Shown here: in pieces, positions 33,667 through 49,222 of the stretch
Layout: every line of letters starts with the position of its first letter
How positions within the stretch are numbered: position 1 is the first letter of the stretch
Source: Sparassis latifolia
Lineage: Eukaryota > Basidiomycota > Agaricomycetes > Polyporales > Sparassidaceae
Direction: 5' to 3'
DNA: 64,000 nucleotides
Assembly: GCA_018466975.1 (NCBI GenBank)
Contig: CM031559.1
Location: 1,922,001-1,986,000, forward strand
Position numbers and translations under genes: made by a program
The notes under the pieces: model-generated
Database searches by the model: none
Told to the model about the DNA's origin: nothing
What the model saw: only the letters and a program-made list of their open reading frames with translations

Positions 33667-34966
33667 TTGAACTACATCAAACCGACTGCTCTTCCCAGGC
33701 AGTACATCGATCTCCTTTTATCTCAGGCAGAGTGGGATGCACAGAGGAACGTACACATTTTAAACGGACGACCTTTACTCATCAGACCAGATCAACACAT
33801 TGATCACCCAAGTGGTGACTACGAAGCAGCCCTACCCCATAACGTTGGAGGGCTCGTACTATCACACATCGCAGACAGTGGCATACCTATCTCTTATCCA
33901 GGAGAAAGACCAGATGCCCCTTGGAACCTCCTGTCCAGGATCCCATACTCCAACCAACTCTTGCACCAATCGCACCCGACACGCTCTACCGATGGCTACA
34001 GTTACCATGGATGAAGATTGTCACCATGTCAGCCAGAAGGAACTTGGTTTCAGAAAACCCGAAATCTTCAACGGCTCAGACCGTTCAAAGCTTAGGGAAT
34101 TTATAAACCAATGCAAGAATTACATGGCCGGGAATAGCCATATCTACCAAGAGGACAATCAGAAGATTGCATTTGTGCTGTCACACATGCAAGGAGGGAC
34201 AGCAGGGTCATGGGCACAGAGTTTCATAGAAATGAAACTCACTGATGATAACTTCCTATCTTACGGAGATTGGAAGGAGTTCATTACAGATGTGAACAAA
34301 GCATTTGGCGATGAAAATATTGAAGAAACCGCTTGTACCTTGCTGCATAACATCAAGCAAGGGACTCGCACCGTGGGCGACTACATTGCCGAATTCCAAT
34401 CACTTGAATCTAAGGCGAAATTAGAGGATGCCGGAAATATCGAGTATTTCAAGTGGGGGCTTAATAACCCACTCCGACAAAGGATATATGGGATGGAAAG
34501 CATGCCCAAGACACTTGACAAGTGGTACAAATATGCCTCGCAGTTTGACAACCAATGGAGATCTGCTCAGATCTTCAAGTGAGGAGCCACTACGACGACA
34601 CGAAGAAAAGGCCGATCTACCCATCGTCCCTACTACTCAACTTCTACGAAGGATCCAAATGCTATGGATGTTGATCGTATCAATATCTCGCACTTATCCC
34701 CAGATGAGCAACAGAAGAGAATGAAAGAAGGATTATGTTTCCTATGCGAAAAGAAGGGCCATATAGCCAATGACAGACAATTCCACCCCCATTCTGGAAG
34801 TTTCATCCATGCTAGAATGATACAGCCCGGGTTGGACAGAGACACATGGATCAAGAAGATGCGAGAAGACCTCATACAGAAGAAGGAGATGCCGAAGGAA
34901 GAAACCAGAGAGGAAGAGATTGCCTATGTGCAAAATGTCTTCAACGACATGACTGATGAAGAATGA
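33667..34966 (+). pseudogene. gypsy gag (capsid and zinc knuckle), damaged
   Basis: An upstream frame ([17 protein letters not shown]...) shifts near 33930 into [58 protein letters not shown] and [18 protein letters not shown]: the retrotransposon gag capsid domain. A TGA at 34580-34582 interrupts it. The same frame continues to a nucleocapsid region [17 protein letters not shown], in which the last Cys of the CCHC knuckle is replaced by Arg. Gag would form the particle that packages the RNA; this copy lacks an intact knuckle. Confidence 0.88.
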
Positions 34967-34989
34967 ACCCAGTTGGGTTTTTGAAATGA

Positions 34990-38836
<3,847 letters not shown>

Positions 38837-38995
38837 AGGATGAGGAAACTGGAATGACTACCACGACGGCCTTTCTCGTCATCTTCCTAATCGTCCTCCA
38901 CTGCACAACCCTCGCTTTTCTTTGGATCATCCACTGAATCCTTATCAGATGACTCGTTGAACACACACTCTTCACACGAGACAACCCACACGCTA

Positions 38996-39166
38996 ATGGC
39001 TGGGGTGATCAGAACAATGCCTGGAACTGACCAGGCAGTTCTTATCTCCGTGGGAATACTCTTTATCGCCCAATGGATTTTCATTTATTTGATTGTCACC
39101 CACATCCACGACATTCTATTTCACATCACAGATAACCGTGATCCCCTTAATGACCGAAAGGTATAA
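38996..39166 (+). CDS. Small membrane ORF between pol and ORF3 of the gypsy element (56 aa)
   Basis: The start MAGVIRTMPGTDQ leads into a hydrophobic stretch AVLISVGILFIAQWIFIYLI (about 20-23 residues, enough for one membrane helix) and a short polar tail with His and Asp. It lies after the chromodomain and 26 bp before the next ORF. Nothing in the family I know assigns it a role; a single-pass peptide at the position where some gypsy elements carry env is noteworthy, but length and sequence do not support an envelope protein. It could also be chance. Confidence 0.4.
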   Translation: MAGVIRTMPGTDQAVLISVGILFIAQWIFIYLIVTHIHDILFHITDNRDPLNDRKV

Positions 39167-39192
39167 AGGGAGGAGAAAACAACGTATCATCA

Positions 39193-39735
39193 ATGCCCAC
39201 TTCTGCTATAGACGACCTTGTTCACAACATACTCGCTGAAGTCGCTTCTACAATTATGAGCATCCCCGCATCACCTACGCTTGTCAATGGAATACCCTTC
39301 CGAACACAGACACCCTTCATCCATGCTTCATCGCCTTCACCTTCGATCGAACTCAGTCACGCATCAGACGAACAAGAATTTGCTACACATCTGATCTCTG
39401 CCATCCGCATCCCTGTCAACTTCACAGATATTCTCGTCGCCCTATGGAATCACCCGCAAGATCGACAAGCGGTGGTTTCTATGCAACGAGCATTAGAAAT
39501 GGTCGAGTGGATGCAGATGGCCAGACAAGAGCTCATCACAGCAGAGGAGAGGACAAGTAGAGCCCGAACCAGAGTTGACCAAGTCTGGTCTCTGATGCGC
39601 AGTACGGTCAGTCATACAGCACAAGAGATCTGGAGGGAGCATGGGGATGAAGACATCGGGCACATCCTCGGATACACCATTGATGGGAGACCTGCATCCA
39701 CTCCTCGTTCATCACCAGAACCAATTCCTGTTTGA
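39193..39735 (+). CDS. gypsy ORF3 (180 aa, helical) with a zinc knuckle just downstream
   Basis: An intact frame beginning MPTSAIDDLVHNILAEVAST. The middle has a charged helix (WMQMARQELITAEERTSRAR) likely to form a coiled coil; the end is Pro-rich and stops at 39735. About 145 bp further, in another frame (39879-39917), CYRCGGDHYVRDC forms a CX2CX3HX4C zinc knuckle followed by stops. This suggests that the original protein was longer, a gag-like RNA-binding protein encoded after pol, now cut by a frameshift. I recall similar post-pol ORFs in other mushroom gypsy elements, but the function is unknown. Confidence 0.6.
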   Translation: MPTSAIDDLVHNILAEVASTIMSIPASPTLVNGIPFRTQTPFIHASSPSPSIELSHASDEQEFATHLISAIRIPVNFTDILVALWNHPQDRQAVVSMQRALEMVEWMQMARQELITAEERTSRARTRVDQVWSLMRSTVSHTAQEIWREHGDEDIGHILGYTIDGRPASTPRSSPEPIPV

Positions 39736-39979
39736 CCTCTCCCCCCTCGTTCACATGTACAGGTCAATCCCCATTATCGCAACCCTCCTTCTCACACGCA
39801 TCGACTTCTTCGCATTGCAGTCATCCCTATCGTGATGGACATACACATGAACAAGGACCATGAACTGGCTGGCAGATGTGCTACAGATGTGGAGGTGATC
39901 ATTATGTTCGGGACTGTCCCCGATGATGATGAAGGCTATAATATATCTTGTGGGACAAGAAATGTTAGACGGGAGCTGA

Positions 39980-40095
39980 TGTTACAATGCTCCTCAGTTA
40001 TGGCACATCTTTTCCTTTACTTTTCTTCGTTCCCTTTACGTTACCAGACCACGTGATCCAACACATGACTCATCGGAGCACAACCTCCGATTCTC
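39980..40095 (+). repeat. 3' LTR, first part
   Basis: Begins TGTTACAATGCTCCTCAG and matches the first 116 bp of the 5' LTR, then breaks at GATTCTC where the foldback element is inserted. A purine-rich stretch directly before it (GGGACAAGAAATG ... GACGGGAGCTGA) may be the polypurine tract. Confidence 0.92.
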
Positions 40096-40199
40096 CACAC
40101 CTTTCAGTCATGTTACCTGAACTGAACTCCCATTTACCCTGACATTGTCATGAACTGGACTGCCAGCGGACGTCGGCCCATCGGTTTGTGTAGAGAGCT

Positions 40200-40860
40200 G
40201 TCAGCGATGGGCCCATGGCGATGAAGGGAAGGCTGGAGTGATGGGTCCACCGCCATGGGGGTAGTTCTGAGCAATGGGCCCACCGCCATAGGAGTACTTC
40301 TGAGCAGTGGGCCCATCGCCATAATGCTATTATTTAGTGATGGGCCCACCGCCATAAAGGCACTTCTGAGCAGTGGGCCCACCGCCATAGGTGATGTTCT
40401 GAGCAGTGGGCCCACCACCATAGGGGTACTTCTGAGCAGTGGGCCCACTGTCATAGATGTTATTCTGAGCAATGGGCCCACCGCCATAGGGGCACTTCTG
40501 AGCAGTGGGCCCACCGCCATAGGTGATGTTCTGAGCAGTGGGCCCACTGCCATAGGTGATGTTCTGAGCAGTGGGCCCACCACCATAGGGGTACTTCTGA
40601 GCAGTGGGCCCACTGTCATAGATGTTATTCTGAGCAATGGGCCCACCGCCATAGGGGCACTTCTGAGCAGTGGGCCCACCACCATAGGTGATGTTCTGAG
40701 CAGTGGGCCCACCGCCATAGGTGATGTTCTGAGCAGTGGGCCCACCACCATAGGGGTACTTCTGAGCAGTGGGCCCACTGTCATAGATGTTATTCTGAGC
40801 AGTGGGCCCACCACCATAGGGGTACTTCTGAGCAGTGGGCCCACCGCCAAGAGTGTAAGA
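40200..40860 (+). repeat. 33-bp array with GTGGGCCCACC cores (foldback left arm)
   Basis: About 20 copies of a 33-bp unit containing AGTGGGCCCACCGCCATAG and either GGGTACTTCTGAGC or GTGATGTTCTGAGC; units also form a higher-order pattern of about 165-200 bp. Because the unit is a multiple of three, frames of 200-255 codons stay open on both strands, giving 11-residue peptide repeats; these are not credible genes. The core is itself palindromic (TGGGCCCA). Confidence 0.9.
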
Positions 40861-41480
40861 TGAAGGATGGGCCCACTGCCAAAAGTCAGAGGGTTGGCCA
40901 TCGCCAGAGCATGTTACTGCCAGCAATGGGCCCATCGTCAAAGTACCCTCAGTCAGGGCCTTAGTGCAAGCACCCATGGCATAGGTCATCACCAGAACAT
41001 GTTTTCGCCAGCAATCAGCCCACTGCCAAAGGCCAGAGAGTTGGCCATCGCCAGGGCATGTTTCTCCCAGCAATGGGCCCACCATCAGAGTAGTCAAAGG
41101 TCAGAGGGTTGGCCATCACCAAAGCATATTGTCGCCATCAATGGGCCCACCGCTAGAGTATAATCAAGGAGCAGTGGGCCCATCGCCACGAGTGTAAGAT
41201 GAAGAATGGGCCCACTGCCAAAGGTCAGAGTGTTGGCCATCATCACAGCATGTTTCTCTGAGCAATGGGCCCACCGCCAAAGTATGATCAATAAGCAGTG
41301 GGCCCATCACCATGAGTGTAAGATGAAGAATGGGCTCACCACCAAAGGTCAGAGGGTTGGCCATCACCAGAGCATGTTATCGCCACCAATAGGTCCATAG
41401 CCAGAGTACAATAGCTGAGCAGTGGGCCCATCTCCAAGAGTATCAGATGAAAGATGGGCCTACTGCCACTGGGCTCACCG
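40861..41480 (+). repeat. Second GGGCCCAC array with longer units (left arm)
   Basis: Units of roughly 125 bp combine the GCAGTGGGCCCATCGCCA-type core with CCAAAGGTCAGAGGGTTGG and a GCATGTTTCTCYCAGCAATG segment. They appear to be derived from the 33-bp array by insertion of the extra segment. Confidence 0.7.
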
Positions 41481-41589
41481 ACATGGTGTTATTAGTCAGT
41501 GATTGGTTGACCATTATAATGCTGGCAGTGCCTGGACTCAGCAAGACACCTAATCGCTAACCTGACACTATATCTCTGGTGGAGTTTTT

Positions 41590-43060
41590 ACAACATGAAG
41601 TCCTGCCTGAAACTTATTGTAGCTGTCGTATAAAGTGCAATGCCACCATTTTATGAGTTTCTGATATATGGTGAACCATGGCTTTACGTTCTGGTGATGG
41701 CGAGACTCAATTTGCCAAAAAGTCGCCAACCTAGCTCTCCTTCTTTGGCAAAGTTTGTTAAACTTGGAGGACTGTCTGAAACTTGTAGAAGAGGATTTAT
41801 AAAGTGCAGTACTGCTATTTTAGACTTCCTGCATATATGGAGAGCCATGGCTTTACATTCTTGTGATGGCGAGAGTCAACCAGTAAAAAACTCAGCAATC
41901 TGGCTCTCCTTTGGCGAAGTTTGTCAAACTTGGAGGTCTGTCTGAAACTTGGAGAAGAGAATTTATAAATACCATTTTATGAGTTCCTGATATATGGTGA
42001 GCCATGGTTTCACATTCTGGTGATGGTGAGACTTAACTAGTACAAAAGTTGCCAACTTGGCTCTCCTTTGGCGAAGTTTGTTAAACTTATAGCACTGTCT
42101 GAAACTTGTAGAAGAGGATTTATAAAGTGCAGTGCCACCATTTTAGACTTCCTGGGTATATGGCGAGCCATGGCTTTACATTCTGGTGATGGTGAGACTC
42201 AAGCTGCCAAAAAGTCGCCAACCTGGCTCTCTTTCTCTGGCAAAGTTTGTTAAACTTGGAGGACTGTCTGAAACTTGTAGAAGAGGACTTATAAAGTGCA
42301 GTGCCACCATTCTCTGAGTTCCTAGTATATGGTGAGCCATGGCTTTACATTCTGGTGATGGTGTGACTCAACTAGTAAAAAAGTCGCCAACCTGGCTCTC
42401 CTTCTCTGGTGCCATTTGTTAAACTTGGAGGACTGTCTGAAACTTGTAGCAGAGAATTTATAAAGTTAAATTCCATCATTTTATGAGTTCGTAGTATATG
42501 GCGAGCCATGGCTTTACATCCTGGTAATGGTGTGACTCAACTAGTAAAAAGCTCACCAACCTAGCTCTCCTTCTGTGGTGAAGTTTGTTAAACTTGGAGG
42601 ACTGTCTGATACTTGTAGTAGGGGATTTATAAAGTGAAGTGCCACCATTCTATGAGTTCCTGGTATATGGCGAGCCATGACCTCACATTCTGGTGAAGGT
42701 GAGACTCAACCAGTAAAAAACTCAGCAATTTGGCTCTCCTTCTCTGACAAAGTTCACAAAACTTGGAGCACTATCTGAAATTCATAGTAGTTAGTATATA
42801 AAGTAAAGCATCACCATTTCATGAGTTTCTGATAGACGTTGAGCCATGGCTTCACATCCTGATGATGGCTAGACTTAATCTGGTGATTCTCCACTAACCT
42901 GGCAGTCCTTCTCTGGTAAAGTTAATTCAACTTGAAGCACTGTCTGGAATTGATAACAGCTGTTATATAAAGTGAAGGGCCACCATGTTATGAGTTCCTG
43001 ATTGATGGCCAGCCATGGTTTCACACATAAAATGCTAAACGACCAGCTGCTTCTGTAATG
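41590..43060 (+). repeat. About 169-bp tandem units (foldback left arm)
   Basis: Around eight increasingly diverged units containing ATATGGCGAGCCATGGCTTT, CCAACCTGGCTCTCCTTC, GTTAAACTTGGAGGACTGTC and GATTTATAAAGTG. The inverted counterpart occupies about 44260-45700. Period 169 is not a multiple of three and no gene is present. Confidence 0.85.
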
Positions 43061-44259
43061 AAGTCTGTATGCAATGGAGTATTATCTGAAACTTATGGCC
43101 AAAGTTATATACTGTGGAGTATGAACTGCAACTTGGAGTAGCAATATCATATTGTGACTTAACAGCTATTAATTCTCAATAACAATTAAGTGTAATTCTT
43201 TGGAGAGAGCTACACTTAAGTTTATGAAGTGTGTTTTGCTTTTCATATAACTAAATGCCAGAGATTTATTAGAAAATGACAGATGTATCTTTTTCAAGAC
43301 AACATGTAGTCAACTGTAATGTTAAGTGATTGGCAAGCTTTACTTCTCAAAAAACAGCAAAGTTCACTTCCGAAGAGTTAGCAATATTTCACTCTGAGCT
43401 CTATAGACTTCTTATAAGTGTGTCAAGAATCTATCTAGCTGTGATATAAGGTCTATGTAATCACCATCCTTTAATGTAGATAGAAAAATGTATTGAAGAA
43501 GAATCTCAAATATATAGAAGAAAACACATATAGGAGCCATTATGTTCATGTAGATGTGTGTGCACTCGGAGACTAAAAAGGAAAGTGTGATTCCTTGACC
43601 AGTTCAGCAAATCACGTGAAGTTCATTAAAGGTAGACAATATTGAATTCTTCACATAACACTAAGTGATTATGATAAAAACTAATCACAACTTCATATCT
43701 CGCATATAAAGTGTTGTACTTTATTACACATAGTATCATGCAGAGAAATGGTAAGTTGTATGCTGAACTTCTCAAAGTGTTCACAGATCATTAGAATGGC
43801 TGTGTGTATCTTGCTAAACTTCAAGAAGTAATGCAAGACTTCTAATTTAGAGCATACAACTGCTGTTGTAAGATTTAGTCACTCTTCCATATTATACATA
43901 TATAAGATTATCACAGCCGGTTAGTATGCTAACTTGTGAGTGTATTTAGGATGATTAGATGTGGCTCAAAACCAACTACGAAGTCATACAGCACTGGCAT
44001 TGAACAGTAATGCAACTGCTGCTCTAAGTTTTGAAAGGCTTAGATACTTCACTTTATAATAAATAGCAGATTGTCAGCATTGAATCTCAGTGCATCCACA
44101 CTTTGCCAAAATGTACAAACACAGCCTGACATCAGCCAGAAGTCCATATAAAAGGACATCACAGTATATAGCTACTGCTACAACTTATAGTTAGTACTTT
44201 ATATCATATGAAATTCATCAGTGTATGTGAAAAAAGAAGTATCAGATTGCCAGTTACAT
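43061..44259. other. AT-rich loop region of the foldback element
   Basis: Single-copy, no open frame over 60 codons and no recognisable domain. It would form the loop if the arms paired in single-stranded DNA or in a transcript. Confidence 0.65.
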
Positions 44260-46640
44260 TTTCCCTGTGGCTCACCATCTATAAGGAACTCATGAAATGC
44301 TGGCACCACTCGATATAACATTTACTTCAATTTTTAAACAGTGCTTTAAGTTAGACAACCTTTATCAGAGAACAAGTGCCAGATTGGTCATTCTTTTCCT
44401 GGTTAAGTCTAGCTATTATCAGGATATGAAGCTATAGCTCACCATTGATCAGAAACTCAGAAAGTGATGGCACTTCACATTATGAAATGTCTACCATAAA
44501 TTCCAGACAGTGCTTCAAGTTTGACTAACTTCATCAGAAAAAAAGAGCCAGGTTAGCGATATGTTTATCAGTTGAGTCTAGCCATTATCAGGATATTAAG
44601 CCATAGTTCCCATCTACAAGAAACTCAAACAATGACGGTGCTTCACTTGATATCGCAGTTACTATCAATCCCAGACAGTCCTCCAAGTTTGACAAACTTT
44701 ACTACAGAAGGAGAGTCAGATTGCTGAGTTTTGTACTAGTTGAGTCTCACCTTCATCAGAATGTGAGGCCATGGCTCGCCATATACCAGGAACTCATAGA
44801 ATGGTGGCACTTCACTTTATAAATCCCCTACTACAAGTATCAGACAGTCCTTCAAGTTTAACAAACTTCACCAAAGAAGCAGAGCTAGGTTGGCGAGCTT
44901 TTTACTAGTTGAGTCACACCATTACCAGGATGTAAAGCCATGGCTCGCCATATACTACGAACTCATAAAATGATGGAATTTGACTTTATAAATTCTCTGC
45001 TACAAGTTTCAGACAGTCCTCCAAGTTTAACAAATGGCACCAGAGAAGGAGAGCCAGGTTGGTGACTTTTTTACTAGTTGAGTCACACCATCACCAGAAT
45101 GTAAAGCCGTGGCTCACCATATGCTAGGAACTCATAAAATGATGGAATTTAACTTTATAAATCCTCTGCTACAAGTTTCAAATAGTCCTCCAAGTTTAAT
45201 AAACTTCGCCAGAGAAGGACAGCCAGGTTGGCGACTTTTTGGCAAATTGAGTCTCGCCATTACCAGGATGTAAAGCCATGGCTCGCCATATACTAGGAAC
45301 TCATAAAATGATGGAATTTAACTTTATAAGTCCTCTTCCACAAGTTTCAGACAGTCCTTCAAGTTTAACAAACTTCACCAAAGAAGGAGAGCCAGGTTGG
45401 CGAGTTTTTTACTAGTTGAGTCACACCATCACCAGGATGTAAAGCCGTGGCTCACCATATGCTAGGAACTCATAAAATGATGGAATTTAACTTTATAAAT
45501 CCTCTGCTACAAGTTTCAAATAGTCCTCCAAGTTTAACACACTTTGCCAGAGAAGAACAGCCAGGTTGGCGACTTCTTGGCAGCTTGAGTCTCGCCATCA
45601 CTAGAATGTAAAGCCATGGTTCACCATATATCAGGAACTCATAAAATGGTGGCACTGCACTCTATACGACAGCTACAATAAGTTTCAGGCAGGACTCCAT
45701 GTTGTAAAAACTCCACCAGAGATGTAGTGTCAGGTTAGCGATTAGGTGTCTTGCTGAGTCCAGGCACTGCCAGCATTATAATGGTGAATCAATTACTGAC
45801 TAATAACACCATGTCGGTAAGCCCACTGCTCAGAGGTACCCCTATGGCGGTGAGCCCATCACTAAATAATAGCATTATGGTGATGAGCCCCACCGCCCAG
45901 AAGTACCCCTATGGCGGTGGGCCCATTGCTAAATAATAGCATTATGGTGATGGGCCCACTGCTCAGAAGTACCCCTATGGTGGTGGGCCCACTGCTCAGA
46001 ATAACACCCATCACTCAGAACACTACCTATGGCAGTCGACCGATGGCTGTATAATAGCCCCAGTGGTGATGGGCCCATCACCCAGAACACTACCTATGGC
46101 GGTCAGCCGATAGCTGTATAATAGCCCCAGTGGTAATGGGCCCATCACCCAGAACACTACCTATGGTGGTGGGCCCATCGCTCAGAACACTACCTATGGT
46201 GGTCGGCTGATGGCTGTATAATAGCCCCGGTGGCGGTGGGCTCATCGCCCAGAACACTACCTGTGGTGGTGGGCCCATCGCTCAGAACACTACCTATGGC
46301 AGTGGGCCCATCACTCAGAACACTACCTATAGCGATCGGCCGATGGCTGTATAATAGCCCCAGTGATGATGGGCCCATCGCCCAGAACACTACCTATGGT
46401 GGTGGGCCCATCGCTCAGAACACTACCTATGGCAGCCGACCGATGGCTGTATAATAGCCCCAGTGGCGGTCAGCCGATCACTCAAAAATACACCTATGGC
46501 AGTGGGCCAATTGCTCAGAACTATCACCGTGGTGGTGGGCCCGTGCCTATATAATAGTAGCACCATGGCGGTGGGCCGGTCACTCAAAAATACTCCTATG
46601 GCGGTGGGCCGATCGCTCCAGCATTTCCTTTCTCGCCATG
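44260..46640 (-). repeat. Foldback right arm: inverted 169-bp units, then GGGCCCAC arrays
   Basis: At 44260-45700 the 169-bp units are in reverse complement (AAGCCATGGCTCGCCATATA). At 45830-46640 there are GGTGGGCCCATCGCTCAGAA-type units, partly of 33 bp, mixed with a segment CGATGGCTGTATAATAGCCC that is absent from the left arm. The arms are therefore homologous but have evolved different array content. Confidence 0.82.
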
Positions 46641-46764
46641 AGCCGATTGCTTACAACTCCTTACACAGACCGATGGGCCGACGTCCGCTGGCTGTCCAGT
46701 TCATGACAATGTCAGGGTAAATGGGAGTCCAGTTCACAAACATGACTGAATGGGCTGGATTCTC

Positions 46765-47289
46765 TATCCAGATAACCAGAACCCCTAGTCTAGGGTTACA
46801 CCGGATCCAACTCCGGACCTTCTTCTTATCACACATGCAAGATGTGCATGTATGCCTCATCTTTACCTCGTTCTGACACATGACTTGTTATTCCCATTAG
46901 TACTGATTATCTCTCACGATCTTACTCAGCTTTCCCATACATATTACTTCCTCGCTGTTACTTTGCCCAGACATCGTTTCACCTTATCTAGCTAATGAAC
47001 GATCTCATATTACTGTGTAGTACTGCGGATACCTTTTGTATAAGTAGACAACCTCGTCGAGCTGGGTCCCCATCTTGACCTGGTTACCATTAAATCAGCT
47101 TTTCACTTGCCTTTGACTGAGATCGACCGTTAGTAGCAGACAGCTACTGCGAGTCATAAGAACAAACTCTGATCGACCTTCAGTGCGAGGACATTGCCAG
47201 AAGTGTCTCTTGAACGGACTTGTGTCTTAGACTAAGACTCTGTCTCGTGACGACTTGACTTGATGCTTGTGTTTCGCTGCCGCATAATA
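46765..47289 (+). repeat. 3' LTR, second part
   Basis: Continues the LTR from TATCCAGATAACCAG to the end GCATAATA, followed by the target duplication TAGCC at 47290-47294. Adding both parts gives 641 bp, in agreement with the 642-bp 5' LTR. Confidence 0.93.
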
Positions 47290-47294
47290 TAGCC

Positions 47295-48691
47295 CATTTG
47301 GAAAGGTCATGTAGCAAGTGCAACTTGTTGCCGCAAGTGTCCTTGACCAACTTGTTGGGAGTTAGCGCTGCATCCGCATGCCCAGTTCCAATTCCAGTGA
47401 GCACTTACAGAGGTGGGGTCGTTCAGACAAGTTCTGTTAGTCATTGCAGTCAAAGTCCATTCACATAACGATACAGTACATGTCCATGTCATGAAGACTA
47501 TAGGATAGTAGCAAAAATATTTTCCATAACTTAGATAAATTCTTTGATCTCTCCTGATTCCCGCATCTTGATTTCAATTTCAGGTCCAATATTGAGGAGG
47601 TTGATGGTGAGCAACTCAAATGCTGTACGCCAAAGTCTCCAATCATCAGTGTAGATTGCCTTTCCTTTGTTGTCGACCCTCCAGTGGCAGACATTGCATT
47701 CTAAGAGTACAAGGTCATTTTTCTCTATATTTCAGATCGGCCAATACTCCCTGTTACCATCTCCGAAGTGTGTCATGGCATTGAATGAGGTCTTGAATTC
47801 GGCTGCCTGCAGGTCTCTGGTTAGCGAATAAAGCGGCTGTGATGAGTCCCTTGCCTGTTTGATACCTGTTTTGGAAGACTTTTCCATGAGCTTGTGCTGT
47901 GTGTGGTGAATTGGTTTGGCATGGTTTGTTAACATCAGTTAATCGGGTGGACATCAACTTGGATATTCTTGTCGTCACAGGCAATGGAGTTACTAGCATT
48001 AAACGGCAAGTTACTCATGATGGTTGTGGTGAACTGGAGGAACCGCTTACAAGAAACGTCATATGGGCCAGCAAGCAGCCTCACCAATAGCAGAAAGGGA
48101 TGTAAACTCACACCAATCAGATATGAAGTGCGCAAGATCATGAACACTAGGAGACTTAGGCAGAAATCTTTCAGCCTCTGCCCTGTATGGAAGGCTCGCA
48201 CTCTGCACCTCAGCAACTCTGCCTACAGATGCAGTATTTGGTACAAATGGTAGAATAACCACAGGAGGCAAAAACATCGGAGTAACCGGTGCAGTACAAG
48301 ACACCATGGTCCAAAAAACAGCACAGAAAGGCGTGCAACAATGTGATTTGAGAGCAGCCACCACGTTCTTCAACTTCCAAGAATAATCCAGTTTAATATG
48401 ATACAACCTCACTAGCTCTAGCAGACAATAATAGGGTAAAATGTCTGTCAGCGCCGGGATGAGAATATCGACCATGACACAAGACAGGTGTCCATCACTC
48501 ATCTCACGAGATTTTCAGTTGCACTGCCTCTGGTACTCGAATGCAACAGCATCTGACACATGCATGCAGTGCCCTTCCAGTATAGGACAGGACTTAACAA
48601 GTGTCAACAGCAGATACGTGGACCGCTTGCCACCACCAAACTGCTGAATGTACATGTAGGACAAGCAAGCACCACCACCCTTCACATCCAA
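47295..48691 (-). other. Unidentified degraded coding remnant
   Basis: Minus-strand frames with protein-like composition occur in order: VDILIPALTDILPYYCLLEL ... AALKSHCCTPFC (48470-48330), AERFLPKSPSVHDLAHFISD (about 48180), SNLPFNASNSIACDDKNIQV (about 48000) and VLLECNVCHWRVDNKGKAIY, WRLWRTAFELLTINLLN (47720-47560). The Cys pairs and Leu-rich helices loosely resemble the N-terminal part of proteins near mushroom helicase-type (Helitron) elements, but I cannot identify the family with confidence. Confidence 0.35.
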
Positions 48692-49008
48692 ATCGTTTCA
48701 CCTTATCTAGCCAATGAATGATCCTGTATTACTGCGTAGTACTGCGGATACCTTTTGTATAAGTAGACAACCTCATCGAGCTGGATCCCTATCTCGACCT
48801 GGTTACCATTAAACCAGCTTTTCACTTGCCTTTGACTGAGATCGACCATTAGTAGCAGACAGCTACTGCGAGTCATAAGAACAAACTCTGACCAACCTTC
48901 AGTACGAGGACATCGCCAGAAGTGTCTCTTGAATGGACTTGTGTCTTAGACTAAGACCTTGTCTCATGATGACTTGACCTGATGCTTGTGTTTCACTGCC
49001 ACATAACA
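48692..49008 (+). repeat. 5'-truncated LTR fragment of the same gypsy family
   Basis: Matches the last 320 bp or so of the LTR at 32655-33296 (from ATCGTTTCACCTTATCTAG to ACATAACA), including the TATAAG box. It stands alone, without internal gypsy sequence or a visible target duplication. It is a truncated solo LTR. Confidence 0.9.
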
Positions 49009-49222
49009 ATAGTATCCTTCCTGGCATTGAACCCATAAACGCGCTGTCCCTGCTCTGCACCCAATATTATTGAATGTTTTCCAAATGTGCGCGAAAGGCA
49101 CGGGAATGCGCTTCTGTCTGCACCCTGGCCTAGTATTGCTACCGGTCTCATGGGAACTTCCGTGCGTCGTTTTCATCTTGCATTCCCTCTTGAACCTATC
49201 TCACACTCTCTGGACTTGCATC

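Larger units (their letters stand above)
40096..46757. mobile_element. 6.66-kb non-coding foldback element nested in the gypsy 3' LTR
   Basis: It is flanked by the 7-bp direct repeat GATTCTC (40089-40095 and 46758-46764), which occurs once in the intact 5' LTR. Ends: CACACCTTTCAGTCATGTTA on the left, and CAGCCCATTCAGTCATGTTT on the right in reverse complement; inverted identity then continues through ACTCCCATTTACCCTGACAT and beyond. Each arm of 2.5-3 kb has a GGGCCCAC-rich array and an array of about 169-bp units; the middle (about 43060-44260) is AT-rich single-copy DNA. I find no transposase, so it must be moved by a helper. The layout (terminal repeat, then two kinds of tandem array) resembles the KDZ ends, but the terminal sequence and the 7-bp duplication are different. 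Confidence 0.88.

Noticed and set aside
38996..39735. An envelope gene making the gypsy element a retrovirus-like agent
   Set aside because: The membrane ORF has only one helix and 56 residues, without signal peptide, cleavage site or fusion peptide; ORF3 is soluble and helical.
40134..40901. Open frames of 255 codons (minus) and 202 codons (plus, 40255-40863) with 11-residue repeats
   Set aside because: They arise from a 33-bp tandem array whose period is a multiple of three; both strands are open at once and no start context or domain supports a protein.
40096..46757. Centromeric or telomeric satellite
   Set aside because: Arrays are inverted within a single bounded insertion with a target duplication, and none of the units resembles TTAGGG.
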